DNA of 61,355 nt, from assembly GCA_016124855.1 (NCBI GenBank), contig WGMX01000007.1, forward strand, positions 1-61,355, given 5' to 3'. This DNA is from Anaerolineaceae bacterium. GTDB lineage: Bacteria; Chloroflexota; Anaerolineae; Aggregatilineales; Phototrophicaceae. Below are positions 45,888-55,081 of the stretch, one piece after another (within the stretch, counting starts at the first letter, position 1; each line of letters begins with the position of its first letter). The notes under the pieces are model-generated. The model saw nothing but the letters and a program-made list of their open reading frames with translations, was not told the DNA's origin and did no database searches. A program made the position numbers and the translations under genes.

Positions 45888-46904
45888 TTAATAGTTACGC
45901 TCAAACAGACTGTTGACAAGCTGCATAATCCACTCAGATGCTTCCCCTTGAGGATTGGCTGCTTCGATGGATGCTAAGGCTGTATTGTAATAGCCCTCTT
46001 CTGAGTGTCTTGTGAAATCTTGGGCGTTAACGTCGTTAAGGGCTTTAATGGCTTCATCCACATCTTGCTGCGTGAAAGTAGGCCGTTGATAAATACCCAC
46101 AAGTTCTGCACTGTTGTCTAGACCATAAAGCACAGGAAGCGATTTCTTGCGTGAGAGAATATCAGTAGCGGCAGATTTGCCGGTAACGGAGGGATTGCCC
46201 CAAATCCCTAAAATGTCGTCGTGAATTTGGAATGCAATACCCAGATTTAGCCCAAAATCGGCATAGAGGTGGGCAAGTTGCGCATCACCACTGCCAATTA
46301 ATGCACCCATTTCAGCACAAGCAGAGAGTAGGGCGGCTGATTTTCCAGTAATCATCGAGATATATTCATCAGTTTTTACGGTCGGCTGATGCTCAAAGCG
46401 CATATCAAGATGCTGCCCACGTGTTAGTTCGAGCATTGTCTTATTGAAAATGCGCCATATTTGGATGAGTATCTGATCTGGAACTGAGTATTCTGATAAC
46501 CGTTGCAGTGAATCGTAGGCCATTGTAAACAGTGCGTCGCCAATATTGATGGCGTTAGCTTCTCCCCAAACTTTCCATACTGTGGGGCGATTATGTCTTA
46601 AGGGACTATCATCTTGAATATCATCGTGAATCAGGGAAAAGTTGTGCAATAACTCTACCGCCGCCGCAGCGGGTAAGGCTGCTTTCCAATTGCCTCCTGC
46701 TGCTTCGACACAGAGTAACAATAGGACGGGACGAATACGCTTTCCGGTTGGAATATTGTAGGGATCACCATTTTGATCCACCCAACCGAGCGCATATTGC
46801 AGCATAATGCCCATATCGCTTGGCTGACTTTGTTGGGAATTCACAACCGTTCGCATGTAACGATCGATGTCTGGTAGGTAGCGCTCGAAGAACGATGTTA
46901 ACAT
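45888..46904 (-). CDS. Polyprenyl diphosphate synthase (geranylgeranyl/farnesyl type)
   Basis: 338 residues, all-helical trans-prenyl synthase. First aspartate-rich motif LIHDDIQDDSPLRHNRPT (DDIQD, about 93-97), second motif FQIHDDILGIWG (about 230-234), and GKRIRPVLLLL near the start. Chain length cannot be read reliably from the sequence. It is encoded 12 bases after fni, so isomerase and chain elongation are made together. Confidence 0.9.
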   Translation of the reverse strand: MLTSFFERYLPDIDRYMRTVVNSQQSQPSDMGIMLQYALGWVDQNGDPYNIPTGKRIRPVLLLLCVEAAGGNWKAALPAAAAVELLHNFSLIHDDIQDDSPLRHNRPTVWKVWGEANAINIGDALFTMAYDSLQRLSEYSVPDQILIQIWRIFNKTMLELTRGQHLDMRFEHQPTVKTDEYISMITGKSAALLSACAEMGALIGSGDAQLAHLYADFGLNLGIAFQIHDDILGIWGNPSVTGKSAATDILSRKKSLPVLYGLDNSAELVGIYQRPTFTQQDVDEAIKALNDVNAQDFTRHSEEGYYNTALASIEAANPQGEASEWIMQLVNSLFERNY

Positions 46905-46916
46905 GAAGTTGCTGTC

Positions 46917-47957
46917 CTAGACTTTGAGTAGCTTGGTATGTTGTAGGTCGCCAATCGTTTTTGCACTGCTGCATAACATACTGATGCGAAGTTGGGAGGT
47001 TGTCTCGCGGATAAGTTGCTCGACGGCTTCGACTGAATGATCGGCTGCTTTTAAGAATGGGCCAGCCATACCGCCTGCAACGGCTCCGAGAGCGATGCAC
47101 TTAGCAATATCGATGCCATCCCGCAACCCGCCACTGGCAATTACGGGAAGTTTTGGCGCGGCCTTCACTGCATATTGAACGGCTTCACTTGTGGGAATAC
47201 CCCAATCTGCGAAGCTGGCCGCGACGCGGGCATGATAGGCTGTGGGAGCGCGATGGTATTCCACTTCGCTCCATGAGGTACCGCCAGCACCTGCTACATC
47301 AATCGCTGAAACACCAGCATTTACAAGGTCGCGGACATTTTGTTCGGAAAATCCCCAACCAACCTCTTTCGCAATGACAGGGACTGAAACGTGTTTGCAG
47401 ATTTGTCCCACTTTGCCGAGTAAGCCTGCAAAATTTGTATCGCCTTCAGGTTGTACAGCCTCTTGCAACACATTGAAGTGCAGAATTAGGGCGTTGGCTT
47501 CGATCATATCGACCGCACGTTGACACTGGCTAATGCCATATTTGTAGTTCAGTTGAACTGCGCCGAGGTTCGCGAATAATAATATATCAGGCGCAACATT
47601 CCGTACTTGGTAGCTGTATGCGAGTTCGGGTTTTTCGATTCCTGCCCGCTGCGAACCCAGTCCCATCGCAATGTTATAAGTTTGGGCGGCCTGTGCCAAA
47701 TTTTGGTTGAGTTTGTGAGCTAATTCTGCACCGCCGGTCATCGAAGAAATGACAATTGGCGCAGATAATTTTTTGCCAAAAAGCTCAACTGAAGTATCGA
47801 CTTCGCTGAGGTTGATTTCAGGTAACGCTTGGTGTAAAAAGCGATAGCGTTCTAGACCTGTAGTTAGGCGAGGAAATTGTACATCTTTTTCGAGGTTGAT
47901 ACGGATATGATCCGTCTTGCGACTCTCGGTTGTAACTGCTTCCGTGACTTTAGTCAT
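46917..47957 (-). CDS. fni: Type 2 isopentenyl-diphosphate delta-isomerase
   Basis: 346 residues from [10 protein letters not shown], with AGGAAC upstream; a 22-residue longer frame runs into the promoter. FMN-dependent TIM-barrel isomerase that interconverts IPP and DMAPP. Landmarks: [70 protein letters not shown] and [14 protein letters not shown]. Its own promoter lies divergent from acpP. Confidence 0.97.
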   Translation of the reverse strand: MTKVTEAVTTESRKTDHIRINLEKDVQFPRLTTGLERYRFLHQALPEINLSEVDTSVELFGKKLSAPIVISSMTGGAELAHKLNQNLAQAAQTYNIAMGLGSQRAGIEKPELAYSYQVRNVAPDILLFANLGAVQLNYKYGISQCQRAVDMIEANALILHFNVLQEAVQPEGDTNFAGLLGKVGQICKHVSVPVIAKEVGWGFSEQNVRDLVNAGVSAIDVAGAGGTSWSEVEYHRAPTAYHARVAASFADWGIPTSEAVQYAVKAAPKLPVIASGGLRDGIDIAKCIALGAVAGGMAGPFLKAADHSVEAVEQLIRETTSQLRISMLCSSAKTIGDLQHTKLLKV

Positions 47958-47987
47958 TAGTCGGTGTTCCTTAGTGTAGTGAGCGTA

Positions 47988-48017
47988 ATCGTACCTGATG
48001 CAACTAAGCACTGTCAA
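47988..48017 (-). promoter_or_regulatory. Promoter of fni and the prenyl synthase
   Basis: On the minus strand: perfect TTGACA (48017-48012), an 18-base spacer and TACGAT (47993-47988), about 30 bases before the fni ATG. Confidence 0.6.
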
Positions 48018-48107
48018 TAACATCGCACTAGCGGTTAGCCTGTTTGAAGGTATAATGTTCCACTGCTGTCTATAAAATCACAATGCCCCACCAATCGGGA
48101 GGTAAAA

Positions 48108-48350
48108 ATGGCATCAACTGAAGAACGTGTAAAAAATATTGTTGTGGATTTGTTGGGTGTAGACGCTGACCGTGTAGTACCAGCAGCCCGTTTTCGCGAA
48201 GACCTTGAAGCGGATTCACTTGACCTCGTTGAGTTGATTATGGCTTTCGAAGAAGAATTCGGAGGGGAAATCACCGACGAGGATGCACAGAAAATCACGA
48301 GTGTCGGCGAAGCGGTATCCTACATCCAGAAGAATATGGGTGGCACCTAA
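48108..48350 (+). CDS. acpP: Acyl carrier protein
   Basis: 80 residues; GGGAGGT lies just upstream of the ATG. Typical [16 protein letters not shown], the [10 protein letters not shown] motif where Ser (about residue 37) takes the 4'-phosphopantetheine arm, and [16 protein letters not shown]. Carries acyl chains in fatty acid synthesis. No other fab genes are near. A TATAAT at 48051-48056 may be its -10, though no clear -35 fits. The 3' end overlaps the convergent membrane-protein gene by four bases, and its terminator is inside that gene. Confidence 0.96.
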   Translation: MASTEERVKNIVVDLLGVDADRVVPAARFREDLEADSLDLVELIMAFEEEFGGEITDEDAQKITSVGEAVSYIQKNMGGT

Positions 48351-48994
48351 ACGGCGCGATACAAATGTGTGCCCATTACAAACAGAGTAGTTCGGCTACT
48401 CTGTTTTGTTATATACAAAACGGTTGCAGTACCTAAGCTGAACACTGTAAGTATTCCTCCGATTCCCACACTTGCGGGCATATCAAAGCCTATCATCAGC
48501 ATATAGCCCTGATAAAGTCCAATCGCAGACGTCAGACATCCGAATAAGCTTAGCGCGATAGACGATAGACGTTGTACTGATTTGTTGTGCCAAATAATTA
48601 TTGTCGTACCAATAATCACTGTTGCGAGAGCAAGAAGGAGCTGCTGCTGATAGTTTGGATCATCCCTATAGACGGTGAAGAACTCAGGTGGCGGCAGCAG
48701 CGCAAACGCTGTAATTACGACAATAAGCAATCCAAAACTGGCGCGTTGAAAGCTTTCTGTAATATGCTTTGCCAGAAGCAATCCCAACACGGCAAGTGGA
48801 ACACGTAACGCTAATGTTGTCCATAAATATGGCAAGGTTTGCCTGACGATAGGATGCAAACTTGTCCACTCTGCCAGATCATAAGCAGACATGTTCAGGC
48901 TGCTAGCAGGCGTAATCAACCAAGGTAACAGATATCCAAGAACAGCGAGGCACAACAGAGGCGGTAAAAGTCTATTACTATTTAATCGGCGCAT
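48347..48994 (-). CDS. Multi-pass membrane protein, function unknown
   Basis: 215 residues, about six hydrophobic helices (for example [44 protein letters not shown]). No family recognised. It starts six bases after the ChlI-like gene ends and is likely co-transcribed. The last 20 codons overlap the acpP terminator hairpin, which reads as KQSSRTTLF in this frame, so the C-terminal sequence is constrained by RNA structure on the other strand. Confidence 0.65.
   Translation of the reverse strand: MRRLNSNRLLPPLLCLAVLGYLLPWLITPASSLNMSAYDLAEWTSLHPIVRQTLPYLWTTLALRVPLAVLGLLLAKHITESFQRASFGLLIVVITAFALLPPPEFFTVYRDDPNYQQQLLLALATVIIGTTIIIWHNKSVQRLSSIALSLFGCLTSAIGLYQGYMLMIGFDMPASVGIGGILTVFSLGTATVLYITKQSSRTTLFVMGTHLYRAV
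48381..48405 (+). terminator. acpP terminator, embedded in the opposite gene
   Basis: Arms AACAGAGTAG and CTACTCTGTT around TTCGG, then TTGTT on the plus strand. Sits 30 bases after the acpP stop but within coding sequence on the minus strand. Confidence 0.75.
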
Positions 48995-49000
48995 TTTTTC

Positions 49001-50164
49001 CTACGATGTGAGTTCATCAACAAAGGTTCGGATTTGATTGTCTTCTTCCTGCTGACTGTTGAAGAAGCTTACCATGAATTGGCTGCGTCGCTGCCGAAGT
49101 GCCATCGGTGCAACAGCCCGGATATCCTGGATATTAGCCTTGTCGCGTCCATCTGCAGCAGCATGAGCGCGCGCTGCTTCGAACATAGTGAATTCGGCAC
49201 GATGTGAGTCGATGTCAAGCTTTTGTACAAGTGACAGACCTAAAGCCACTGCATCGTCGTCAATCGTTGTTTCTTTGAGGAGCTCGCGGGCTAGGATAAT
49301 TTCTTCGCGCGTAGCGGCGGTTGCGGTTTCCCATGCACGGATAAACTGTGTAGGAGTCTCCCGATACATGCGTACCCGTTTATAGACTTCTAGTCGGTCA
49401 TCATGAGTCATTAGGCCGCGGACATTAACTCTAAGACCAAAGCGATCTAAAATTTGAGGTCGCAGTCGTCCTTCTTCAGGGTTCATCGAGCCGATAAGGA
49501 CAAAGCGCGAATTGAATGTACCGGACATTGCGCCACGCCGTACCGTATATGATCCTTGCGCAGCCGCATCCAGAATTGCATCCACGATGTCGTCATCAAG
49601 CAAATTGACCTCGTCCACGTAGAGCAAATTGTTATTTGCGTGGGCAAGAATACCTTTTTCCAACCGTACACGCTGCTGTTGTATGGCGAGGCGCTCATTG
49701 ATGCCTCCGACAACATCCTCGAGGCGAGCGTTCAAAGGAAGCTCAACCAATTTGACAGCCTCAAAGTGTGAGATAGACTGTCCACTTTGATACTTTTCAT
49801 AACAATCAGGATAAAGAAATTGTGCATTCTCTGATTGCAGTTCATAGGGCAAAATCCCTTCATCACAATCACTGACTTCAATATCAGGTAGGATGCCCGT
49901 AAGACTACGTACGGCAGTGGTTTTGCCGATGCCGCGAGGCCCAATGAGGAGAACACCACCTATTGACGGATTGATGACCGACAGCATTAAAGCGATTCGC
50001 ATTTCAATTTGCCCGACAATCGCGAGAAAAGGGTAGGGGCGTTGATCAGCTAGCCCCGCATCAGGTATGTCTTCTGCAAGGACTGCTCTTGCACCAGTTT
50101 GATTGAGCAGGCGCAGCAGAACGGATTCTTCTAGACCGCCATATTGAGGTAAAAGATCACTCAC
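49001..50164 (-). CDS. ChlI/BchI-type AAA+ ATPase (magnesium-chelatase subunit I-like)
   Basis: 387 residues. Follows magnesium-chelatase subunit I: YPFLAIVGQIEMRIALML near the start, Walker A GPRGIGKTTAVRSL, LNARLEDVVGGI, LLYVDEVNLLDDDIVDAIL and GSMNPEEGRLRPQILDRFGL (sensor and arginine finger). The Walker loop differs a little from the GDRGTGKS of photosynthetic ChlI. No ChlD or ChlH gene is in the window, so it may work in cobalt chelation or with a VWA partner, not necessarily in chlorophyll synthesis. It heads the pair with the unknown membrane protein; a GT4 gene lies 60 bases upstream. Confidence 0.85.
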   Translation of the reverse strand: MSDLLPQYGGLEESVLLRLLNQTGARAVLAEDIPDAGLADQRPYPFLAIVGQIEMRIALMLSVINPSIGGVLLIGPRGIGKTTAVRSLTGILPDIEVSDCDEGILPYELQSENAQFLYPDCYEKYQSGQSISHFEAVKLVELPLNARLEDVVGGINERLAIQQQRVRLEKGILAHANNNLLYVDEVNLLDDDIVDAILDAAAQGSYTVRRGAMSGTFNSRFVLIGSMNPEEGRLRPQILDRFGLRVNVRGLMTHDDRLEVYKRVRMYRETPTQFIRAWETATAATREEIILARELLKETTIDDDAVALGLSLVQKLDIDSHRAEFTMFEAARAHAAADGRDKANIQDIRAVAPMALRQRRSQFMVSFFNSQQEEDNQIRTFVDELTS

Positions 50165-50224
50165 TTAAGTCATCGCTTTCTAATAGAGACTAAACGCGAT
50201 AGATATAAGTGTGTCTTTATTTTG

Positions 50225-51364
50225 CTAAGCAAGCAAGTCTTGATAAATCAAGCGAAGCTGTCGTGCTGATTTTTCCCAAGTGAATTCGTGTGCGCGTTCT
50301 AACCCTCGTTGAATTAGTAGAGTTCGTAATTCGTTATCTAGTATCAGCCTTTGCAATCCATCTGTCATGGACTCTAAATCATAAGGATCGACAGTGATGG
50401 CGGCATTTCCCGCGACTTCAGGCAAAGATGAGACGTTTGAGGTTAAGACTGGCACGCCGGACGCCATTGCCTCTAGCACCGGCAGGCCAAATCCTTCGTA
50501 TAGTGATGGAAACGCTAAACATGTGGCATTTTTGTAAAGCGCTGGCAGGTCTTCATCGTCTGCAAAGCCGATGAAATGAACGAAATCCCGCATATTGCTC
50601 TCATCAATGGCACTATAAATCGGGTTGTCAAGCCAACCTTTGCCGCCGGCGATGACCAAATGAATGTCGATTCCACTGGCACGTAATTGAGCAAGCGCCT
50701 GAATGAGGCGAACATAATTTTTTCGTGGTTGGACGGTCCCTACCGTAAAGATGTATGGAAAATCATCTTGTAGATATCTATTTCGCGTAGTCATTAGAAC
50801 CTCACGCGACAAATCATGAGAAAACCGAGGATTCACACCCGACAACAGAACCGATATTTTGCCTGAAGAAACACCGTAAAGATCCACAAGATCATCAGCA
50901 GTCGACTGAGAATCAGCTAATATATACGAAGCACGCCTAACAGAACGCGGAACCACCATATCAAGATACGTTTTTAGCGAAGGCGAAGCAGAATCCGCAA
51001 CCCGCACATACGACAAATCATGAACGGTCAAGAGCGTAGGGATAGAAGGGAGAGTAGGGGGCAAAACAAAATCCGGAGCATGAAAAAGGCTCAACCTCCC
51101 GGTAAACAACTCAACCGGCAGACGCACACCTCCACGATGCCAGATACGTGCCAACCACTTTGGAGTCAGACGAGTATTCTTCCAACGAAAATTTGAACCG
51201 GGCGATTGAGGTAGCCGCGAAGATAAAGCACCTGCGACAAACAATGTATATTGTGTAGTTTGATCAATCACCGAAAGGGCAGTAACAAGTTCGCGTACGT
51301 AGCGCCCAATGCCACCGCCCTGTTCATACGCAGGGGTATAATCAATTCCAATAGGGAACAACAC
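50225..51364 (-). CDS. GT4-family glycosyltransferase
   Basis: 379 residues, GT-B fold. The N-terminal lobe starts [23 protein letters not shown]; the C-terminal lobe has [19 protein letters not shown] and the E-x7-E motif in [23 protein letters not shown]. Retaining glycosyltransferase acting on a nucleotide sugar, acceptor unknown. Between the GtrA-like and ChlI-like genes, in the envelope-polysaccharide run. Confidence 0.92.
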   Translation of the reverse strand: MLFPIGIDYTPAYEQGGGIGRYVRELVTALSVIDQTTQYTLFVAGALSSRLPQSPGSNFRWKNTRLTPKWLARIWHRGGVRLPVELFTGRLSLFHAPDFVLPPTLPSIPTLLTVHDLSYVRVADSASPSLKTYLDMVVPRSVRRASYILADSQSTADDLVDLYGVSSGKISVLLSGVNPRFSHDLSREVLMTTRNRYLQDDFPYIFTVGTVQPRKNYVRLIQALAQLRASGIDIHLVIAGGKGWLDNPIYSAIDESNMRDFVHFIGFADDEDLPALYKNATCLAFPSLYEGFGLPVLEAMASGVPVLTSNVSSLPEVAGNAAITVDPYDLESMTDGLQRLILDNELRTLLIQRGLERAHEFTWEKSARQLRLIYQDLLA

Positions 51365-51376
51365 AAACGCTAATCA

Positions 51377-51982
51377 CTACTTTGAGTCGACGTCGTTATA
51401 AGTCCAACGGCGATTTGCGAAAAAATTCCAGAACGTTACGACAACCACACCAACTACCATCGCAATCATCGTTCCCAATTTATCATCAGCAGCCAGTGTA
51501 GGAACGTACCCTGTTCTAAACAAACGAACTACGGGAAGAACAACTGGCATAAACAAAACACCCAACAAATGATACGAGGTCGTAATCCAAATCGTCCGCG
51601 CCAGATAACCAACCATACTGATAAAACCAAACAAAAATAACTGGTGGCGAGCCGAACGTGAACGTGAATCCGGATAAGTCCAAATCCGATTCCAAGTAAA
51701 ATTGCTAATGAGTGCCGCAATAAATGCTATCGACGTTGCGAGAATAACATTGAAAATGAGACGCTCACCTAATTTGTTAGTGGGCGGCAAAATTGTTGCC
51801 TGAAGAATGGTTACTGTGCCGAAATCCACAATAAAGCCAATCACGCCAACGACCACAAACTTCAGAAAACGCTCTACTTCTTTTGACTTGTCGCCGAAGC
51901 GTGACGCGATAGCTAAGATTGGAATATCAAGCGGATTCTTGATTACGATTGATCGTGATCCTAACGCGTTCGATTGACCCAC
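51377..51982 (-). CDS. GtrA-like membrane protein
   Basis: 201 residues, four helices, GtrA family: FLKFVVVGVIGFIVDFGTVTIL start, ALISNFTWNRIWTY, and the repeat-like NFFANRRWTYND end. GtrA-type proteins are thought to flip or hold lipid-linked sugars in O-antigen glucosylation and related pathways. An extra hydrophobic loop (about 120-165) is longer than usual. Five bases from the O-antigen-ligase-like gene and 12 from the glycosyltransferase. Confidence 0.85.
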   Translation of the reverse strand: MGQSNALGSRSIVIKNPLDIPILAIASRFGDKSKEVERFLKFVVVGVIGFIVDFGTVTILQATILPPTNKLGERLIFNVILATSIAFIAALISNFTWNRIWTYPDSRSRSARHQLFLFGFISMVGYLARTIWITTSYHLLGVLFMPVVLPVVRLFRTGYVPTLAADDKLGTMIAMVVGVVVVTFWNFFANRRWTYNDVDSK

Positions 51983-51986
51983 TGGT

Positions 51987-53456
51987 TTAAATCCTTACAC
52001 TTGATTGAGTTTCTTTGAGCAGCAGAACCATTAATCCGAGCATGACGGCAATTTGTAAAAAGAGATTATTTACATAAAGATTATCAAAGAAACTGTGGAC
52101 TGAGAGATATATCCAAGACCCTAGTAAACCAATTACGACTAGTCGTGATAAAGAATCTGGATGCAAAGTTGCTTTCCAACTCCTGTAGAATATTGTGAGC
52201 CATACCTTGCCATAACCTAACAATCCTATTATACCTGCTTCAGCGAAAATGTTGAGGTAATAGTTATGAGCATGACCGAGAGGTTCATTCCAATTTATAA
52301 GCTGGTATTTAGGATAAGCCGCCGCGTAATTTCCAAAACCAATTCCCAAAAAGGGATTCGCTGTAATCATATTGATAGCAGCTTGCCAGTGAGCGAGCCG
52401 TTCCGCAATCGCAAAATTGTCCGGTGTAATGTCAACCCCACGTACATCCTCAAATGCGAAAAACTCGGTTGTTGAGGTCTCCAGCCGCTGTACAATGGAT
52501 TGCGGTAGTAAACCACTAAACCAGACCACAAGTGCCAAAACGCTAATACCCAAAAACAATAATAAACCGAGACGCGTTCTACGAGGTATAAAGAAACCCA
52601 TAATTAACAAAGCCGCGCCCAACCCCAACCACGCACCTCGGCTCCACGACATTGCAATAGCGGTAATCAAAATGACAGAAGAAATTCCATAATATATTGC
52701 AAGCCACAAATTAACTGAAACGTCGCTTTTGCGCCAACGCAGCACATAGCCGAAGGTACTCATAACAGCCAGAGGTATAAGCAGGCCCATAAAGCCACCG
52801 AAAGGGTTTGGCTGTCCAAAAGTTCCAAAGGCACGAAAAAAACGATCATTGATTAACAGATGTAAAGCACCGCTGCCACCAAAAAATTCGTAGATACCTA
52901 CAAGCGCGTTGGCGACCCCGGATAGAATTAAGCCAAATAGCAACCATTCCCAAGAAATGCGCCCGAAGATATTTACAACAACTGTGAAAGTCAAAAACAC
53001 AAGAACCCATTTTACCCATTCAAGCAGCCAAGCAGTGAGTGATGTCGCGACGAATGCAGTTAAGCCGGTCGCGACAAGGAAAAACAAAAGGGCTGCTGAA
53101 AGAGGTGTCCAAAGATTGCTTAAGCGAAGGGGAAGTGTTTCGACATGGATTATGCGGTGTATTAGCCACGCAGCAAGAAAAACAACGAGTCCAATCTGAC
53201 CAATATCCAGTGGTAACTGGAACGCGGATTCGGTAGAAATCAGGACACGTGCCGGCCCGAGAACCACCAGCGCCATCAGCGCAGCCACTGGATGAAATAC
53301 GGATAAGATTAAGAACGCAATTGCTATACCGATGAACACAACTGCCGGAATCGGTTGTGTAACAACAACGATACCGATTCCAACAGCAGCGAAAAGACCA
53401 ATGAATAGAGACAGATATTCTCTATTTGGAGTGTTTTGGATAGTTAATAACCGCAA
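51987..53456 (-). CDS. O-antigen ligase / Wzy-type membrane protein
   Basis: 489 residues, about 12 helices. The Wzy_C core (about 240-400) has SWSRGAWLGLGAALL, a long periplasmic loop and the HNYYLNIFAEAGIIGLLGY motif with the His of the O-antigen ligase signature. It would polymerise or ligate lipid-linked glycan. The next gene upstream is the UDP-glucuronate-decarboxylase-like enzyme (5-base gap). A second, larger Wzy_C protein lies at 55082-58210, so two ligase or polymerase activities exist in one cluster. Confidence 0.88.
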   Translation of the reverse strand: MRLLTIQNTPNREYLSLFIGLFAAVGIGIVVVTQPIPAVVFIGIAIAFLILSVFHPVAALMALVVLGPARVLISTESAFQLPLDIGQIGLVVFLAAWLIHRIIHVETLPLRLSNLWTPLSAALLFFLVATGLTAFVATSLTAWLLEWVKWVLVFLTFTVVVNIFGRISWEWLLFGLILSGVANALVGIYEFFGGSGALHLLINDRFFRAFGTFGQPNPFGGFMGLLIPLAVMSTFGYVLRWRKSDVSVNLWLAIYYGISSVILITAIAMSWSRGAWLGLGAALLIMGFFIPRRTRLGLLLFLGISVLALVVWFSGLLPQSIVQRLETSTTEFFAFEDVRGVDITPDNFAIAERLAHWQAAINMITANPFLGIGFGNYAAAYPKYQLINWNEPLGHAHNYYLNIFAEAGIIGLLGYGKVWLTIFYRSWKATLHPDSLSRLVVIGLLGSWIYLSVHSFFDNLYVNNLFLQIAVMLGLMVLLLKETQSSVRI

Positions 53457-53461
53457 ACGAA

Positions 53462-54394
53462 TTACACGACCTCGCGAAAATAGGCGACGGTTTTTTCAAG
53501 CCCTTCGTGTAAATTTACTTTTGGCTCCCATCCCAGTATCGTTCTGGCACGGGTTATATCGGGTTGACGAGTTTGAGGATCGCCCTTTATGCGCTCATCC
53601 TTAAATATAATCCCTGCTTTATTCCCCGTAATGACGTTCACTGCTTCGGCAAACTCAAGGATCGTCATTTCAGTAGGATTACCGATGTTCACAGGCTGGT
53701 TGTAATCCGAATTCAACAGGCGATACAAACCCTCGATGAGGTCACTTACATATTGGAAGCTGCGCGTCTGCGCTCCATCTCCATAAACCGTCAATGGTTC
53801 ACCTCTTAATGCCTGAGCAATAAAATTAGGCACAACACGACCGTCAGCTAGACGCATACGAGGCCCATAGGTGTTGAATATTCGAACAATCTTTGTATCG
53901 ACCCCGTGAACGTTATGATATGCCATGGTAATTGCTTCAGCGTAACGCTTTGCCTCATCATAGACTCCACGCGGGCCAATAGGATCAACGTTTCCGGCAT
54001 AACTTTCTTTCTGAGGATGCTCTAACGGATCCCCATAAATTTCAGAGGTTGAAGCAATGAGGAAACGCGCTTTTTTGGCTAAGGCCAGACCTAAGGCGTT
54101 ATGTGTGCCGAGTGCACCAACTTTTAGCGTTTGAATGGGCAGCTTCAGATAATCAATGGGACTTGCCGGAGACGCAAAATGAAGCACTGCGTCTAGCGCC
54201 CCGTTGATATAGATGTAATTTGTCGTATCGTGCTTAATAAAACTAAAGTTTTGATTGCCCGCTAGATGAGCAATATTACGTGTGTTACCGGTAATGAGAT
54301 TATCCATCGCGATAACCGTATGTCCCTCGGCCAAGAACCGGTCACATAAATGCGAACCCAGAAAACCCGCCCCACCTGTAATCAGTACGCGCAC
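53462..54394 (-). CDS. NAD-dependent sugar epimerase/decarboxylase (UDP-glucuronate decarboxylase type)
   Basis: 310 residues, extended SDR. Rossmann start [26 protein letters not shown], the [12 protein letters not shown] segment typical of UDP-glucuronate decarboxylase, TSEIYGDP, catalytic YDEAKRYAE (YxxxK), and [11 protein letters not shown]. It would make UDP-xylose from UDP-glucuronate, feeding the neighbouring polysaccharide genes. Other closely related dehydratases share much of this, so the activity is probable, not certain. Confidence 0.85.
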   Translation of the reverse strand: MRVLITGGAGFLGSHLCDRFLAEGHTVIAMDNLITGNTRNIAHLAGNQNFSFIKHDTTNYIYINGALDAVLHFASPASPIDYLKLPIQTLKVGALGTHNALGLALAKKARFLIASTSEIYGDPLEHPQKESYAGNVDPIGPRGVYDEAKRYAEAITMAYHNVHGVDTKIVRIFNTYGPRMRLADGRVVPNFIAQALRGEPLTVYGDGAQTRSFQYVSDLIEGLYRLLNSDYNQPVNIGNPTEMTILEFAEAVNVITGNKAGIIFKDERIKGDPQTRQPDITRARTILGWEPKVNLHEGLEKTVAYFREVV

Positions 54395-54474
54395 TTGAAC
54401 ATCCCCTGTTAAATAGTGTCAAACAAGCCTAAATTGAGAGTGTACCATAGGTTTTTTCAGGGGAGTATGCCGGT

Positions 54475-55029
54475 TTATACAGTGACTTCGCCTTCGCCCG
54501 TCGCTTTTAATTGTTCGACCTGCAACTGAAGTTCATTCTTAAAAACTGTAAAGGCAGTGAGGTTATCCAAACAGATGATAACCACCTTCAAAAAACGGGG
54601 ATTTTCAAACGTGTAGTCAATTACTTGTGTGATAATTGTACGGGCACAATTCTCGAGGGGATAGCCTAGCACACCGGCAGAAATAGCGGGCAACGCAATT
54701 GAACGAAGGCGGTATTCTTCGGCAAGACGCAAACAAGCAAGGGTTGTGTTGGCTAATTTTCCTCGTTCACTGCCTTCGCCCCAACGTGGCCCTACGGCAT
54801 GAATAACTTTTTGGACAGGCAAATCACCTGCGTCCGTAATAACAGCATCACCAATATCACACCAACCGACAATATCTACAGCTTCTTGAAGTTTAAAACC
54901 AGCCTTGAGTAATAGGGGGGGATTAAGATGCAAGTTGGGGTCAGTAGAATTGACAACACCATTCACACCAAGAGAAAGAATGTCCTCTTGAACGATCTGG
55001 ATCGTGACTTTATTCACCTTGACTTTCAT
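54475..55029 (-). CDS. Macro domain protein
   Basis: 184 residues from MKVKVNKVTIQIV with GGGGAT upstream. Macro fold: ITDAGDLPVQKVIHAVGPRW, SIALPAISAGVLGYPLENCARTI and a core NGVVNSTDPNL. In ADP-ribose-binding members the first loop is NAAN followed by a glycine-rich GGGV loop; here it is NSTD with a NPPLLLKAG stretch, so ligand binding may differ. Macro domains bind or remove ADP-ribose. It sits within the envelope run between a fusion glycosidase/ligase gene and the epimerase, which is unusual company. Confidence 0.85.
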   Translation of the reverse strand: MKVKVNKVTIQIVQEDILSLGVNGVVNSTDPNLHLNPPLLLKAGFKLQEAVDIVGWCDIGDAVITDAGDLPVQKVIHAVGPRWGEGSERGKLANTTLACLRLAEEYRLRSIALPAISAGVLGYPLENCARTIITQVIDYTFENPRFLKVVIICLDNLTAFTVFKNELQLQVEQLKATGEGEVTV

Positions 55030-55081
55030 TGACGATCCCCATTGCATTTGGTGTAGATTACACCATCATATTAAGGGTTCG

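Noticed and set aside
49001..50164. Evidence of photosynthesis from a ChlI-like gene
   Set aside because: No other chlorophyll or reaction-centre gene in the window; ChlI homologues occur in non-phototrophs.
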